A DNA stretch of 64,000 nucleotides from Thiohalocapsa sp. PB-PSB1. Lineage in GTDB: Bacteria > Pseudomonadota > Gammaproteobacteria > Chromatiales > Chromatiaceae. The position numbers were made by a program, and so were the translations under genes. The stretch is taken from the NCBI GenBank assembly GCA_016745215.1, contig CP050890.1, forward strand, positions 3,472,001 through 3,536,000. The letters run 5' to 3'. Below are positions 7,125-16,101 of the stretch, one piece after another. A model generated the notes under the pieces. It was not told where the DNA came from, ran no database searches, and saw only the letters and a list, made by a program, of their open reading frames with translations. Each line of letters opens with the position of its first letter. Within the stretch, counting starts at the first letter, position 1.

Positions 7125-10108
7125 CAGCGGCTCACCCAGGCGTCGAAGTCGCTGCCGGTCCTGAGGGCGTCGATCAGACGGCGGTTTTGCCGCTGCATCT
7201 GTTCGAGCACCGGATAGGAGTCCTGTTCGCCGATGCGCCCGACCGGGCGTTCGAGCCGCAGCCAAAGGTCGGCAAGATAGCGTTTCAGGGCCGGCGGCGC
7301 AAGTCGGCACCCGCGCTGCGGGTCGGCGTGGAATTGCTCCGGCGGGATACCGCCGCGGCCAACGGCCGCCAGCGCGGCACGCTCGACGATATGGCGGAAG
7401 GGCTCCATCAGATCGGAGGCCAGCGCGGCGTGGCGGCCGTGGCGCTGGTGGTAAAAGCCGATCCAGGGATAGAGTCCGGCGACCCGCAGCAGGGTGATGT
7501 GCTGGGCGTGCAGCAGGCTGTAGCCGAGGGAGAGCAGGGCGTTGAAGGGATCCCGTGGCGGTCGCCGATTGCGCCCCTGAAAAGCATAGGCGTCGGGTAC
7601 CAGCTTGGCCAGGGCGGCGAAGTATGTGCGGGTGGCCTGGCCCTCGATGCCGTTCAGCATGCTTCTGTCGTCAGCCCGGCCTGCCTCGTTCAGGGCGCGC
7701 TGGAGTGCGTCGCGTTCGCGCACGAAACCCGCCGGTTGCCGTTGCCGCAGCACTTCGCGCATGTGGCGGATGCGCGCCATGACGACGGCAATGGCGGCGG
7801 CGAGGGACCAGATTGCATCGTCGCATCGCTGGCGTTGCGTTAGCCAGAGCGCGGCGCCTTCGCGGCCCGGTTGCGCATTGCAGGCCAGGCCCTGGTAATG
7901 CCCGCCCCGACTGGCCAGATGCACCGGCACGTCGTGTGCCATGGCATGGCGCAACGCGGGGGTGGTGATGTGATGAGGTCCCAACAGCAGGACCGCCTGC
8001 AGGCTTCGCCAGGGAGCCTCGGCGATGACCTGGTCGTCGCGGGTCACGACGACGCGCCCGCGGCTGGATGAAACCAGGGCGCTGGCGCCGGTGACCATGA
8101 GCGCCAGGCCTTGCTCTTGGCGCTCGCCGATGGCCAGCGGGACTTGGGATGTCGCGGGATCGGTGGGTTTGGTCGCCGCCGGCATTGCCGAGCTGTTGTC
8201 GCCGAGGGCTCGGGCTGCGCGTTGGCCGAACCGGGCGAGCCAACTGTTGGGCGAGGGCGGCTTGGGCGCGGCGCTGTGGGCGGCATCCTTGGGCGTAGCG
8301 CTGACGTCCAGAACCAGATCGTTCATGAACACGAAGCCGAGAAAGCGAAAGCCCTGCTGAAACGAGACCACGCGGCTCTTGGCATCATTGAGCTGGAGCC
8401 CGAGTTCGGCGAGGGAACGGCGCACCTCCTGCCCGGCGGCCTCGGCCTGGGCGCGGTCGCGGCAGAGCACGACAAAGTCGTCGGCATAGCGCACTAAACG
8501 AAAACCGGCCTGTTCCAGATCATTGTCCAAGTCGTCGAGCATCAGGTTGGCCATGGTCGGGCTGAGCGGGGCGCCCTGGGGCAGACCCATGCTGCGCTGC
8601 ACGGAGAAGCCCTGGTAGTCGACCACCGCGGCCATCCAAGCGAGGATCAGATCGATGACCGGGTCGTCGCGGTAGAGCGCCTCCAGGCGCAGGCGCAGTT
8701 TGTCCCAGTCGACGCTGTCGAAGAAGTCCTCGATGTCGGCCTCGTAAACCCAGCGGTAGCCGTCCTGCCAGGCGCGGTTGATGTCGAGGCTGGCGGTATG
8801 GCGAGAGCGTCCGCGCCGGTAGCCGTGGCTGGCCTCGGACATGAGCAAGTCGCAGGCCGGGGTGATGCAGTCGTTGACGGCGCGCTGGGCGACACGGTCC
8901 CAAAACGGCGGGATGGCAAGGGCGCGCAGGTCGCCGTCCGGATCGCGGATGACCACGCCTTTGAGCGCCGGAGCCTGGTAGCGCATGGCGCGCAGGCGTT
9001 CGCCGATGGCTTCGAGGCGGTCGGCGAGGGCTTCCTCGGCCTCGGGGTCGGGCATCGATTCGGGATCATCCGGGTCGATCGGGGCATTGTTGTCGTCGCG
9101 TTCCCGCTGATTGTCGCGCATGGCGACGTAGGCGTCGTAGAGCAGATCGGTGCGCGCCGCCTGTGCCAGCAACGAGCTGGCGGGGGCGGCCTCGGCGGCG
9201 GTGCTGATGCCATCTGGGGTGCGCAGGCGATAACGCCCGAGCCCAAAGGCGCGACGTTGACCGATGCCGAGATATTGCCCGAGCACCAGCAGGCTCAGCC
9301 AGTCCGGGGCCAGCTCGGCACCCGGACCGATATGCAGCCGCCCGCACAGTCCGCCGATGGGATTGCCTTGTCCGCGGGCGTCGTGATAGGTGCTGTCGAC
9401 CCAGAACAGATGGCCGTCGGGGGGCGGAATGTTTGCGGCGATCTGCCGGGCGTCGGTTTCGATGCCGCGCCGGCGCAGCAGGTCGGCGAGGCTGTCGTGA
9501 ACGCGCGCGGCGAGCAGGCCGTCGCTCAGGTCGGCGCAGTCGCGACAGAAGCGCTGCTCGCCCTTGCGCCCGGCGCGCGCCGCTTGGGGCAACAGCAGGC
9601 GCGCGGGACTGAGCCATTGCAACTGGACGAACCCGGCGCCGCGCCAGAGATCGATCTCGGCGGCAAGGCGCTCGCCGTCGTACAGGCTGAGATCGGCAAC
9701 ATAGCGCACCGCAGCGCCGGAGAACAGGTCGTGCAGGGCGACCCATCGCAGATTATCGCGCAGCGGAACGCGGACATCGCGCACCGGGGCGGTGTCGGGC
9801 AGATCGTCCAGTGCGCCGATCAACCGGGCGAGCAGAATGTCGGCGCCGGCGAGGCCAAGCACGGCGAAGCGGTAGAGATCGCCGGGGCGGTAGAGGCAGC
9901 GCCCGCTCTCGGGTGCATCGAGGGTGATCAGGCGGGCAAAGTCATCCGGCGAGCCGACCAGATGACGCACAAAGGCGTGCACGGCGGCCTGGTGGAAGAA
10001 GCTGAGCTGGGCTTCTGCGGTGAATTCCAAGGTGATGACGAGGCCGCGCAGCGGGAGCAGGGCATGCGCGGAGGAAATCAATGAAGACGCCGGAGTCGGT
10101 TGGTTCAT
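7124..10108 (-). CDS. Cas6-reverse transcriptase-Cas1 fusion protein
   Basis: 994 residues in three parts. Residues 1-300 form a Cas6/RAMP-like domain with the closing glycine-rich loop GIGQRRAFGLGRYRL (281-295). Residues ~370-600 are a reverse transcriptase of the group II intron/retron type, with the first catalytic Asp in EADIEDFF (456-463), GLPQGAPLSP (508-517) and the YADDF box (541-545). Residues ~655-990 are Cas1, with Glu in LNGIEGQATR (Glu822), GFYHQRHGRH (His887) and DLMEPFR (Asp899/Glu902). All catalytic positions I can identify are intact. RT-Cas1 proteins of this kind, known from Marinomonas mediterranea, can acquire spacers from RNA, and their Cas6 domain is needed for crRNA processing. 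No separate cas6 is seen in the window, so this domain probably matures both arrays. It sits 45 bp downstream of the large RAMP gene. Confidence 0.95.
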   Translation of the reverse strand: MNQPTPASSLISSAHALLPLRGLVITLEFTAEAQLSFFHQAAVHAFVRHLVGSPDDFARLITLDAPESGRCLYRPGDLYRFAVLGLAGADILLARLIGALDDLPDTAPVRDVRVPLRDNLRWVALHDLFSGAAVRYVADLSLYDGERLAAEIDLWRGAGFVQLQWLSPARLLLPQAARAGRKGEQRFCRDCADLSDGLLAARVHDSLADLLRRRGIETDARQIAANIPPPDGHLFWVDSTYHDARGQGNPIGGLCGRLHIGPGAELAPDWLSLLVLGQYLGIGQRRAFGLGRYRLRTPDGISTAAEAAPASSLLAQAARTDLLYDAYVAMRDNQRERDDNNAPIDPDDPESMPDPEAEEALADRLEAIGERLRAMRYQAPALKGVVIRDPDGDLRALAIPPFWDRVAQRAVNDCITPACDLLMSEASHGYRRGRSRHTASLDINRAWQDGYRWVYEADIEDFFDSVDWDKLRLRLEALYRDDPVIDLILAWMAAVVDYQGFSVQRSMGLPQGAPLSPTMANLMLDDLDNDLEQAGFRLVRYADDFVVLCRDRAQAEAAGQEVRRSLAELGLQLNDAKSRVVSFQQGFRFLGFVFMNDLVLDVSATPKDAAHSAAPKPPSPNSWLARFGQRAARALGDNSSAMPAATKPTDPATSQVPLAIGERQEQGLALMVTGASALVSSSRGRVVVTRDDQVIAEAPWRSLQAVLLLGPHHITTPALRHAMAHDVPVHLASRGGHYQGLACNAQPGREGAALWLTQRQRCDDAIWSLAAAIAVVMARIRHMREVLRQRQPAGFVRERDALQRALNEAGRADDRSMLNGIEGQATRTYFAALAKLVPDAYAFQGRNRRPPRDPFNALLSLGYSLLHAQHITLLRVAGLYPWIGFYHQRHGRHAALASDLMEPFRHIVERAALAAVGRGGIPPEQFHADPQRGCRLAPPALKRYLADLWLRLERPVGRIGEQDSYPVLEQMQRQNRRLIDALRTGSDFDAWVSR

Positions 10109-10153
10109 CGTGCCTTGTGTCCTGTTGTTCCTTGCACCCCGATCGTTGGGCGC

Positions 10154-12613
10154 TTAGTCTGGGTGCGGATGTGCTCTGAGCAAGGGCAGGGGATTGTCCG
10201 GGTCCACCGGGATGAGTGCCTGGCGCATCTCCATTGGCTGATCGTCATTGGCAACGAACCATTTGAAGGTCTCTTGCTCAGGCTGGGCGAGCGCACCCTG
10301 GAGCTGTTCGCGGGTCAAGGGCGTTGTCACCTGGTGCTCAGACGCGACCTGGGCGGGATCGCCCAGCTTGCACAAGACCTGCAGTGCCGAGCGGTCGATC
10401 AGACGTGGGTCCATATCCGGCAGGCTTGCCCAGTCGAGCGCTGCCATTTGCTCGGCGCCCGCCTGCATGGCGGCGGCTTCGCGCGGCCAGCGTTGTTCGA
10501 TAACGGCCGGGTCTGCCGCGGCCGTGCGCTGAATCTTGTGGTAGCGCGGCTGCTCCAGGGCATGACGCCCATAGCGCTTCTGACGATCGGTCAGACAGAG
10601 CGCAACCGGTTCGATGTGCACGGTGCCGAGGCCAAGGGGCTTGCCCAGCCCGAGTTTGTGGCGAAACCTGTCGTCCGGGCGCAGTGCGGCGAGTAGCAAC
10701 GTCAGCTCCGCGCGATCGAGGTTGTCGAAATCGATATGGAACCAGAAGGGGTTATCCGGCTCGGGCTGCAGGGGTTGGCATCTGCGCCGTAAGTGGTCAT
10801 GCTGTTGCTCGTGGCTGGCACAGGTCCATTGGCTGGGATCGGCCGCGTTAAAACCGCTCAGCGGATGATGCAGGTAGACCTTGCGTCCTTGCGGACGGTG
10901 ATCGACTTTGTTCAGCTTTGCCTTTGCTATGGCCGAGGCCTGCTCTGGGCCGCTTGCATTCGGCCTTGGATGTGGCGTGAAGTACAGCGCTGGCGATGGC
11001 GCCTTGGGACTGCTCAGCGTCTTGAGGATGATGCTGGTCTGGGCCATCTTGGGCTTGCGGAGCGTAAGCGCGTCGTGGACGCGGACACGGGAGGCGAGCG
11101 CCGCCGCGTTGACCTGGTCAGCGTGCTTGTTCTCGGCGACGACGCCGAACAGCAGTTCGGCTGGGGTCAACGCGCGCTGCGCTGGCGCATCTGGGTCGTT
11201 CGGGTTGCCGGTCAGCGGAGGCAGATGGCGGTTGACCTGCGCGAAAAAGTCGTGGGGCCTGTCTTGACGCTGTTGACTTCGATCGCCGACAGCGCGGCGC
11301 CAAACCGCGGAGACGCTGAGTTCGCTCACCACGGCTTCGCCGGATTTCAGGTCGAAGAAGTACAGTTCATAAGGCGTGGCCTTGACGGCGGTCTCCCGTG
11401 GGCGACCCTGCAGATGAAACGGATGCTCGCCCTTGCTCGCCTGCCAGCGCATCCCGGCAATGGACTCGAATGTATCGATGACCTCGTCCGGTACCGGGAT
11501 GCGTGTCTCGGGCTTGTCCTCGGGCATCGGGATGAACAGCTCGTGCTTCTTGGTGTTGGGAATCTCATCCGCCCGCTCCTCGATGCCGAGTACACGCAGG
11601 ATGCCGCGCACATAGAGCGCCTTATGGTTGTCTTCGAGGCTGTGGTAATGTTCCGCGTCGATGATCGCGTTATGGTCGCGGGGTAAGCGTAAGCCGAGCA
11701 GCCAGCGGTCCCATTCCTGATTTCTCCTCTGGTCATAGGTGGATTTACAGTAAAGCAACGGGTTGCCGAACGCCTCGAGGCTGTCGGAGAGCCCTTCGGT
11801 CAGCGGCTTGTCGAGCCTGGTGCTCGGGATGCGGGCATACCACCAATGCGCTGCGCCCGGGGCACAACTGCCAGAGGCCGGTTGGTGTCGGTCAAGGAAG
11901 GTATCGGATTGCAGGCGTACTCCGTCAGGGCCAGCTCCGCTGGATTCGTAACCGTCGATGTAGGCCGGTAAGGCATCGATCCAGCGATGTCCGCGAAAGG
12001 CTGCCTGCCAGGTAGCGGGCACCACGAACGTTCCCTCCGGTGCTTTGGTGATCCCGCGGTCCAACGTCGGTAGCGCAACAGGAACCAAGTCGTACTTTCG
12101 ATCCGTATCGGCCGGCGCCGGAACCAGATAGCCCAAGGCGGACAGCGCATGCTCGTCGTCTTTACCGAGTTTATACCGGAACGAGTAGGGCGTATTGTCG
12201 AGCACCCGCAGCGCCGATTGGCTGAGCGCCTCGGCCATACCGGCGATGAGTCCGCGCAGGCTGCTGCCCGGAATGGCCGGCCATCGTTCGGTCTTGCCGT
12301 TCTTGCCCTTGATTCGTCGCTGATACGGTGTGACGGTTTTGGGCCTGTGCTCATGCTTGGGGTCATCTGGGTCGTCAGGATCATCGGCCTGTTCGCCGCC
12401 GACAAGGGTGGGGCGCTCCAGGGTCAAACGGCAGACCATGCGCCCGGTGTATGCATCAGCGTTCCAGCGGTCATGTCGGGCGGGGTGAGGGCTGTTGCCG
12501 TCACGGATCGACTCGAAAGGCTCGGTTGCGACGCCATTGCTGTTGCCATCGGCATCGGTGACTTGCCCCGTTGCGGGTACGAAGTGGTAGGGGTTGTAGA
12601 AGGAATCAGGCAT
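10154..12613 (-). CDS. large RAMP-superfamily type III protein (TIGR03986-like)
   Basis: 819 residues from MPDSFYNPYHF. This start was chosen because it overlaps the upstream gene by 8 bp; an ORF extension to 12850 would lie inside that gene. RAMP features include IPGSSLRG (about 114-121) in the N-terminal part and a doubled glycine loop LGLGKPLGLGTVHIE (about 654-668) near the end of a second RAMP-like part. The C-terminal ~85 residues (RLIDRSALQVLCKLG onward, from 737) are homologous to the ORF at 27172-27969. Large RAMP proteins of this kind are subunits of type III effector complexes that hold crRNA. Which face of the crRNA this one occupies cannot be told from sequence. It is part of the cas10-RAMP-RAMP-RAMP-RT/cas1-cas2 operon. 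Confidence 0.85.
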   Translation of the reverse strand: MPDSFYNPYHFVPATGQVTDADGNSNGVATEPFESIRDGNSPHPARHDRWNADAYTGRMVCRLTLERPTLVGGEQADDPDDPDDPKHEHRPKTVTPYQRRIKGKNGKTERWPAIPGSSLRGLIAGMAEALSQSALRVLDNTPYSFRYKLGKDDEHALSALGYLVPAPADTDRKYDLVPVALPTLDRGITKAPEGTFVVPATWQAAFRGHRWIDALPAYIDGYESSGAGPDGVRLQSDTFLDRHQPASGSCAPGAAHWWYARIPSTRLDKPLTEGLSDSLEAFGNPLLYCKSTYDQRRNQEWDRWLLGLRLPRDHNAIIDAEHYHSLEDNHKALYVRGILRVLGIEERADEIPNTKKHELFIPMPEDKPETRIPVPDEVIDTFESIAGMRWQASKGEHPFHLQGRPRETAVKATPYELYFFDLKSGEAVVSELSVSAVWRRAVGDRSQQRQDRPHDFFAQVNRHLPPLTGNPNDPDAPAQRALTPAELLFGVVAENKHADQVNAAALASRVRVHDALTLRKPKMAQTSIILKTLSSPKAPSPALYFTPHPRPNASGPEQASAIAKAKLNKVDHRPQGRKVYLHHPLSGFNAADPSQWTCASHEQQHDHLRRRCQPLQPEPDNPFWFHIDFDNLDRAELTLLLAALRPDDRFRHKLGLGKPLGLGTVHIEPVALCLTDRQKRYGRHALEQPRYHKIQRTAAADPAVIEQRWPREAAAMQAGAEQMAALDWASLPDMDPRLIDRSALQVLCKLGDPAQVASEHQVTTPLTREQLQGALAQPEQETFKWFVANDDQPMEMRQALIPVDPDNPLPLLRAHPHPD

Positions 12614-14216
12614 GGCGCACCTCGGCGGCGGCTGTTGTGGGTACGCTCGTGTTGGCGGCTTCATGGACAACGCGTTCCACCGGCAAGCAATCACTGACAA
12701 GGTCGTGCAGGGCGCAGATGCATTCATCGGCCTTGTTTCGGTGCATCTGCAGGGCAGCGAGCAATCCATCGAAGTCCTGTACGTGCGGTGTATCTTCGAG
12801 GATGAACTCGACCTCGCAGGCACCATAGCCGCGCGCCTTGCCCCAACCAAGCATCAATTCACCCTCCAGTGCATCGCGTGCCAACAGCAGCAGTAGACCT
12901 GTCTCCCACATTGCAAGGGGGCCGTTCCGCGGGTCCAACAGCAGGCTGCCTTCCAGGGGGCCGGATTCCGCGGCGCGCACCTTGTACAGCTTGTGGGGTT
13001 GACCGCCGCCTGTGAATCGATCGATCGCGACGAAGGTCTGTTCCAGTATTGGCGCCGGTTCGATCGAGATTGCCTCGGTCATCCAGATGCGGCTGCGCCT
13101 CGCGGTCATGCCAAACAGGGCGCCGGTCAAATGATCGGCGGTCGTGTCGATATGGTTTTCGAGGATCTGGCGTTGCTCGAGGCTCGCGCTGTCCGCGGCC
13201 AGTTGCCCTGCCGCGATGGTCGCAACGATGCGTCGAGCACAGGCGCGCAACAGGCCCCGCAGCGAACTGGCGGGAATCAGCGCGTGGCCTGCTGGAGTCC
13301 GGCTGAATTCCAGGTTCGGTGCGCCGGTGCGCGCGAGCTCGTCCGCGTCCGTCTGTGCTGCCAGCGACTTGTCGGTGGGTGCGCAGAGTCCGGGCTCATT
13401 GACCAGCAGCAGCCCTTGGGGGATGAGCCGGAAGCGGACAGAGGTTTCCTGCCGCTCCGGCAAGGCGGCAGAATCGGGCCATTGCGGCAATGTGCTGAAA
13501 GCATCCTGAAGCGGCTTGCCCGGTTGGTTCAGCCAATTGGCGACTGCTTCTGGCTCGAGCACCTCGATACGGTCGCCGTGCCAGCGCAGCCGCCCAGCCT
13601 GTCGGCTGACGCCGCGCCCCAGGCTGCTGCCCGCCTCCCCGTCGAGCGATTCGAGCAGCCCGATCAGCAAGGCGAGCTGGGACTCGGTGCAGTCGTGCGC
13701 CTCGATGAGCCAGTCGAATTCCGTGCCTGCCGGGACCGCCTCCTGCCGATGCAGCGTGCGCCCGTCAACGGTGCCAAGGCGCGGGTGCAGCTTGACAGCG
13801 TGCTGTACCTGGGTGTGGCGTTCCTTATCCCAGAGAGGCAGCTTGGTGTCGCTCGGGTCACTGCGAAAGCGTGCGTCGTAGCAGCGCAACCGGCCGGCAT
13901 GGCCGGTCTCGCTGGCAGCCTCGCCGAACAGATGCCGCGCCATTTCCGCCAGGGTCGAGTCCGCCGGTTCGCGGCTGCCGGGTCGCTGCAGGCGGGCAGC
14001 GAGCCAGCCGCGCAATGTGGAGCCGGGGATATAGGGCCTTCCCTTTGCATCCCGGCAAACGCTGTTATAGAGGCCAGGGATCTCCTTGGATTGGTCAGGG
14101 CGGTAGTGGCGCTCGTCAAAGGCGCCCTGGCCGCCGTCGCCGATGTGCAGTGGGGCCTTGCATTCGAGACGCCCGTGGATGCGTACGCGCGTCCAGCAGA
14201 TGTCAGCTGTTGTCAT
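12606..14216 (-). CDS. RAMP-superfamily protein with two RAMP domains (Cas7-like)
   Basis: 536 residues starting MTTADICWTRVRIHG. The first RAMP unit has PLHIGDGG near 22-29 and IPGSTLRGW at 63-71. The second has LIPASSLRGLLR near 315-325 and a late glycine-rich stretch (GWGKARGYGACEVEF). Two copies of the loop that positions crRNA suggest a fused pair of backbone subunits of the Csm3/Cmr4 kind. These subunits use a conserved Asp to cut target RNA at 6-nt spacing. DERHYRPDQS (34-43) could hold such an Asp, but I cannot assign it with certainty. It overlaps its upstream neighbour by 14 bp and its downstream neighbour by 8 bp, which indicates translational coupling. Confidence 0.85.
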   Translation of the reverse strand: MTTADICWTRVRIHGRLECKAPLHIGDGGQGAFDERHYRPDQSKEIPGLYNSVCRDAKGRPYIPGSTLRGWLAARLQRPGSREPADSTLAEMARHLFGEAASETGHAGRLRCYDARFRSDPSDTKLPLWDKERHTQVQHAVKLHPRLGTVDGRTLHRQEAVPAGTEFDWLIEAHDCTESQLALLIGLLESLDGEAGSSLGRGVSRQAGRLRWHGDRIEVLEPEAVANWLNQPGKPLQDAFSTLPQWPDSAALPERQETSVRFRLIPQGLLLVNEPGLCAPTDKSLAAQTDADELARTGAPNLEFSRTPAGHALIPASSLRGLLRACARRIVATIAAGQLAADSASLEQRQILENHIDTTADHLTGALFGMTARRSRIWMTEAISIEPAPILEQTFVAIDRFTGGGQPHKLYKVRAAESGPLEGSLLLDPRNGPLAMWETGLLLLLARDALEGELMLGWGKARGYGACEVEFILEDTPHVQDFDGLLAALQMHRNKADECICALHDLVSDCLPVERVVHEAANTSVPTTAAAEVRHA

Positions 14217-16101
14217 CGGTGGTCTCCGTTCGGTCGTGCATACCCTGCCAGGCGCTTTGGGGATCGAGGTTCCAGTGCAGTGCCAGGTTCACGGCCACCG
14301 CGCCGTAGCCATTTTGGCGCAGGTAGGGATTGTGTTTCCAGTGTTCCCGGGTCCTTCTGGTTGCTGCGTCTTCGCTGTCCGCGTAAACCTGGGCAAGGCC
14401 GGTTTGTCGCCAAGACTGGAGCACGTTTTCCGCCAGGTTCTCCCCTTGTGGATCGTTTTGCGTCGGTTTGAGGACGAAGACGCTGCCCGCCAGCGTTATC
14501 AACCAGGGATTGTAGGGTCGGCCCAGGGGGCTGAAGCGGTGATGCAGGTAATTGCCGCCGACCAATGCCTGACGAGCAAAGTAGCGCTGCCCATCCAGGG
14601 CCAGTGCGCCAGCGGAAAGCTGCTCCCAAGCACCGGCATACAGCGCCTGCAAGCGAGCGCTTCCGCCTGTGCCGGTGAGGCCGGAGAAATCGGGCAGAAG
14701 CAGAGCATCGCTTTGCAGGCAGACGATGGCGATGCCGTCGCGCAGCAATTTTCCGGTTTGCGGATCGCCTTCTTTCACCGCCAGCGAGTCCGGGGTCGGG
14801 CTGAGCTCGACGACCGCCTGAGCCTTGGTCTTGCCGATGTGCGTCAATGGGTCGGCAAACACTTGGGCGAGCTGGTCAAGCACGTCGGGTCGATCCGCCA
14901 GCGGCACCTGGCTGATATCGATATGGGCGCGCCACAGGTGAGCGTGCGGACAGACTGCCTCGGTGGCGAACAGATTCCCCTCCTCGGCTGTACCTTGCTT
15001 GGGGTGAATGCGGGTTTGAACCGCGATCTCGCGGCTAAGGCTCAGGGTTTGGCCGCACATGGCGCGCAATGCGTCGGAATGCTTCCAGTCCGGCTCGAAG
15101 GCCGGGGCGCGCCCGTGGATCAAACCGGCCGGCTCGCCTTTGCATGCGATATCGTAGGGCGCGGATCGATCGGAGCCCGCCTGTTCCGGTGCCTGGACCA
15201 GGCTGAATGGCGTTGCGATGGGCCGCGAACCGATGGCATTGGCTGTTACCGGCAGTGCATGGCTGACGGCCAGGTGCTCGAAGTGCTCGCACAGCTTGGC
15301 GTACGCGGGGGAGGCCGATTCAGTGCTGTCGTCGCCTTTGAACAGCCGCCTGGCCAGGGCACCGCGGAGCACGCCGCCGGGGATGAAATCTTCGGACTCG
15401 AAGAGGTTGTTCTTGCCGTGCGGCCGGGCGATACAAAATGGACGGTCCAGCGTCAAGCTGATCCCGATGCGATCGCAACCTCGAATCTGCGCGGATTGGG
15501 CGATTCCGGCTCGGCAAGCCGCGGACTCGACGTCAACCGCGAGAACGCGACCGAAACCGACACCTTTCAGGGCGCCTAGGTTGCCAGCGAACTCCAGTCC
15601 CTGTCGAATCCGCTCGGCCAGTTCGTCAGCCGCGCCTTGGTCTTCCAAGTCCGCTTCGACGGTGCCGACGAAGCTGGGTTCATCGCCGGGAAGAAAAGGA
15701 GTATCGACGACCTGTAGAGCCATGTTCGACACGGCACCAGTCTGCGGATCGACGGCGATGCGATGGCGCACGCCGCCATCTGCAGGCTGTTCGGCGCGCC
15801 AATATGGCGAGAAGCACAACCGCGCTCGGATCGGCGCGTCGTTGCTGTCGCTCTTGGACTCGGCGCCGAGCCAAGAATCGGGATCGAGACTGGCCGGCGC
15901 ACCGCCATGCGCTTCGGCGATCTCGCGCAGACGATGCCAAGCATGGCGCAGGTTGCCGCGGATCAGGTTGCCCGGCAGCAGCGGCGTGCCATGGACATCG
16001 CGCAGCGCGGCGGCGTCAAGCCCGATATCACGGCCGCCGGTGGCTTGGCTCAGAACCGGACCTTGCAGCCTGATGCGGACGCTGATGCGGTATCTGCTCA
16101 C
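14203..16101 (-). CDS. RAMP-superfamily protein with two RAMP domains
   Basis: 632 residues from a GTG start at 16099-16101 that overlaps the cas10 stop codon (GTGA). The longer ORF to 16176 lies within cas10 and is rejected. The N terminus SRYRISVRIRLQGPVL is a typical RAMP first strand. LLPGNLIRGNLRHAW at 41-55 and FIPGGVLRGALARRL near 245 mark two RAMP units. A cluster of other glycine/proline loops follows. It is probably a fused pair of backbone or cap subunits of the type III complex. No separate small subunit (Cas11) or obvious Cas5 gene is found in the operon, so one of these fused proteins may carry those roles (inference). Confidence 0.85.
   Translation of the reverse strand: MSRYRISVRIRLQGPVLSQATGGRDIGLDAAALRDVHGTPLLPGNLIRGNLRHAWHRLREIAEAHGGAPASLDPDSWLGAESKSDSNDAPIRARLCFSPYWRAEQPADGGVRHRIAVDPQTGAVSNMALQVVDTPFLPGDEPSFVGTVEADLEDQGAADELAERIRQGLEFAGNLGALKGVGFGRVLAVDVESAACRAGIAQSAQIRGCDRIGISLTLDRPFCIARPHGKNNLFESEDFIPGGVLRGALARRLFKGDDSTESASPAYAKLCEHFEHLAVSHALPVTANAIGSRPIATPFSLVQAPEQAGSDRSAPYDIACKGEPAGLIHGRAPAFEPDWKHSDALRAMCGQTLSLSREIAVQTRIHPKQGTAEEGNLFATEAVCPHAHLWRAHIDISQVPLADRPDVLDQLAQVFADPLTHIGKTKAQAVVELSPTPDSLAVKEGDPQTGKLLRDGIAIVCLQSDALLLPDFSGLTGTGGSARLQALYAGAWEQLSAGALALDGQRYFARQALVGGNYLHHRFSPLGRPYNPWLITLAGSVFVLKPTQNDPQGENLAENVLQSWRQTGLAQVYADSEDAATRRTREHWKHNPYLRQNGYGAVAVNLALHWNLDPQSAWQGMHDRTETTDDNS

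Noticed and set aside
8798..10084. 428-codon plus-strand frame opposite the RT-Cas1 gene
   Set aside because: The opposite frame contains the catalytic motifs of Cas6, RT and Cas1. This one has none.
12993..15579. Two ~480-codon plus-strand frames opposite the RAMP genes
   Set aside because: Antisense shadows in high-GC coding DNA. The minus strand has RAMP motifs and overlapping gene junctions.
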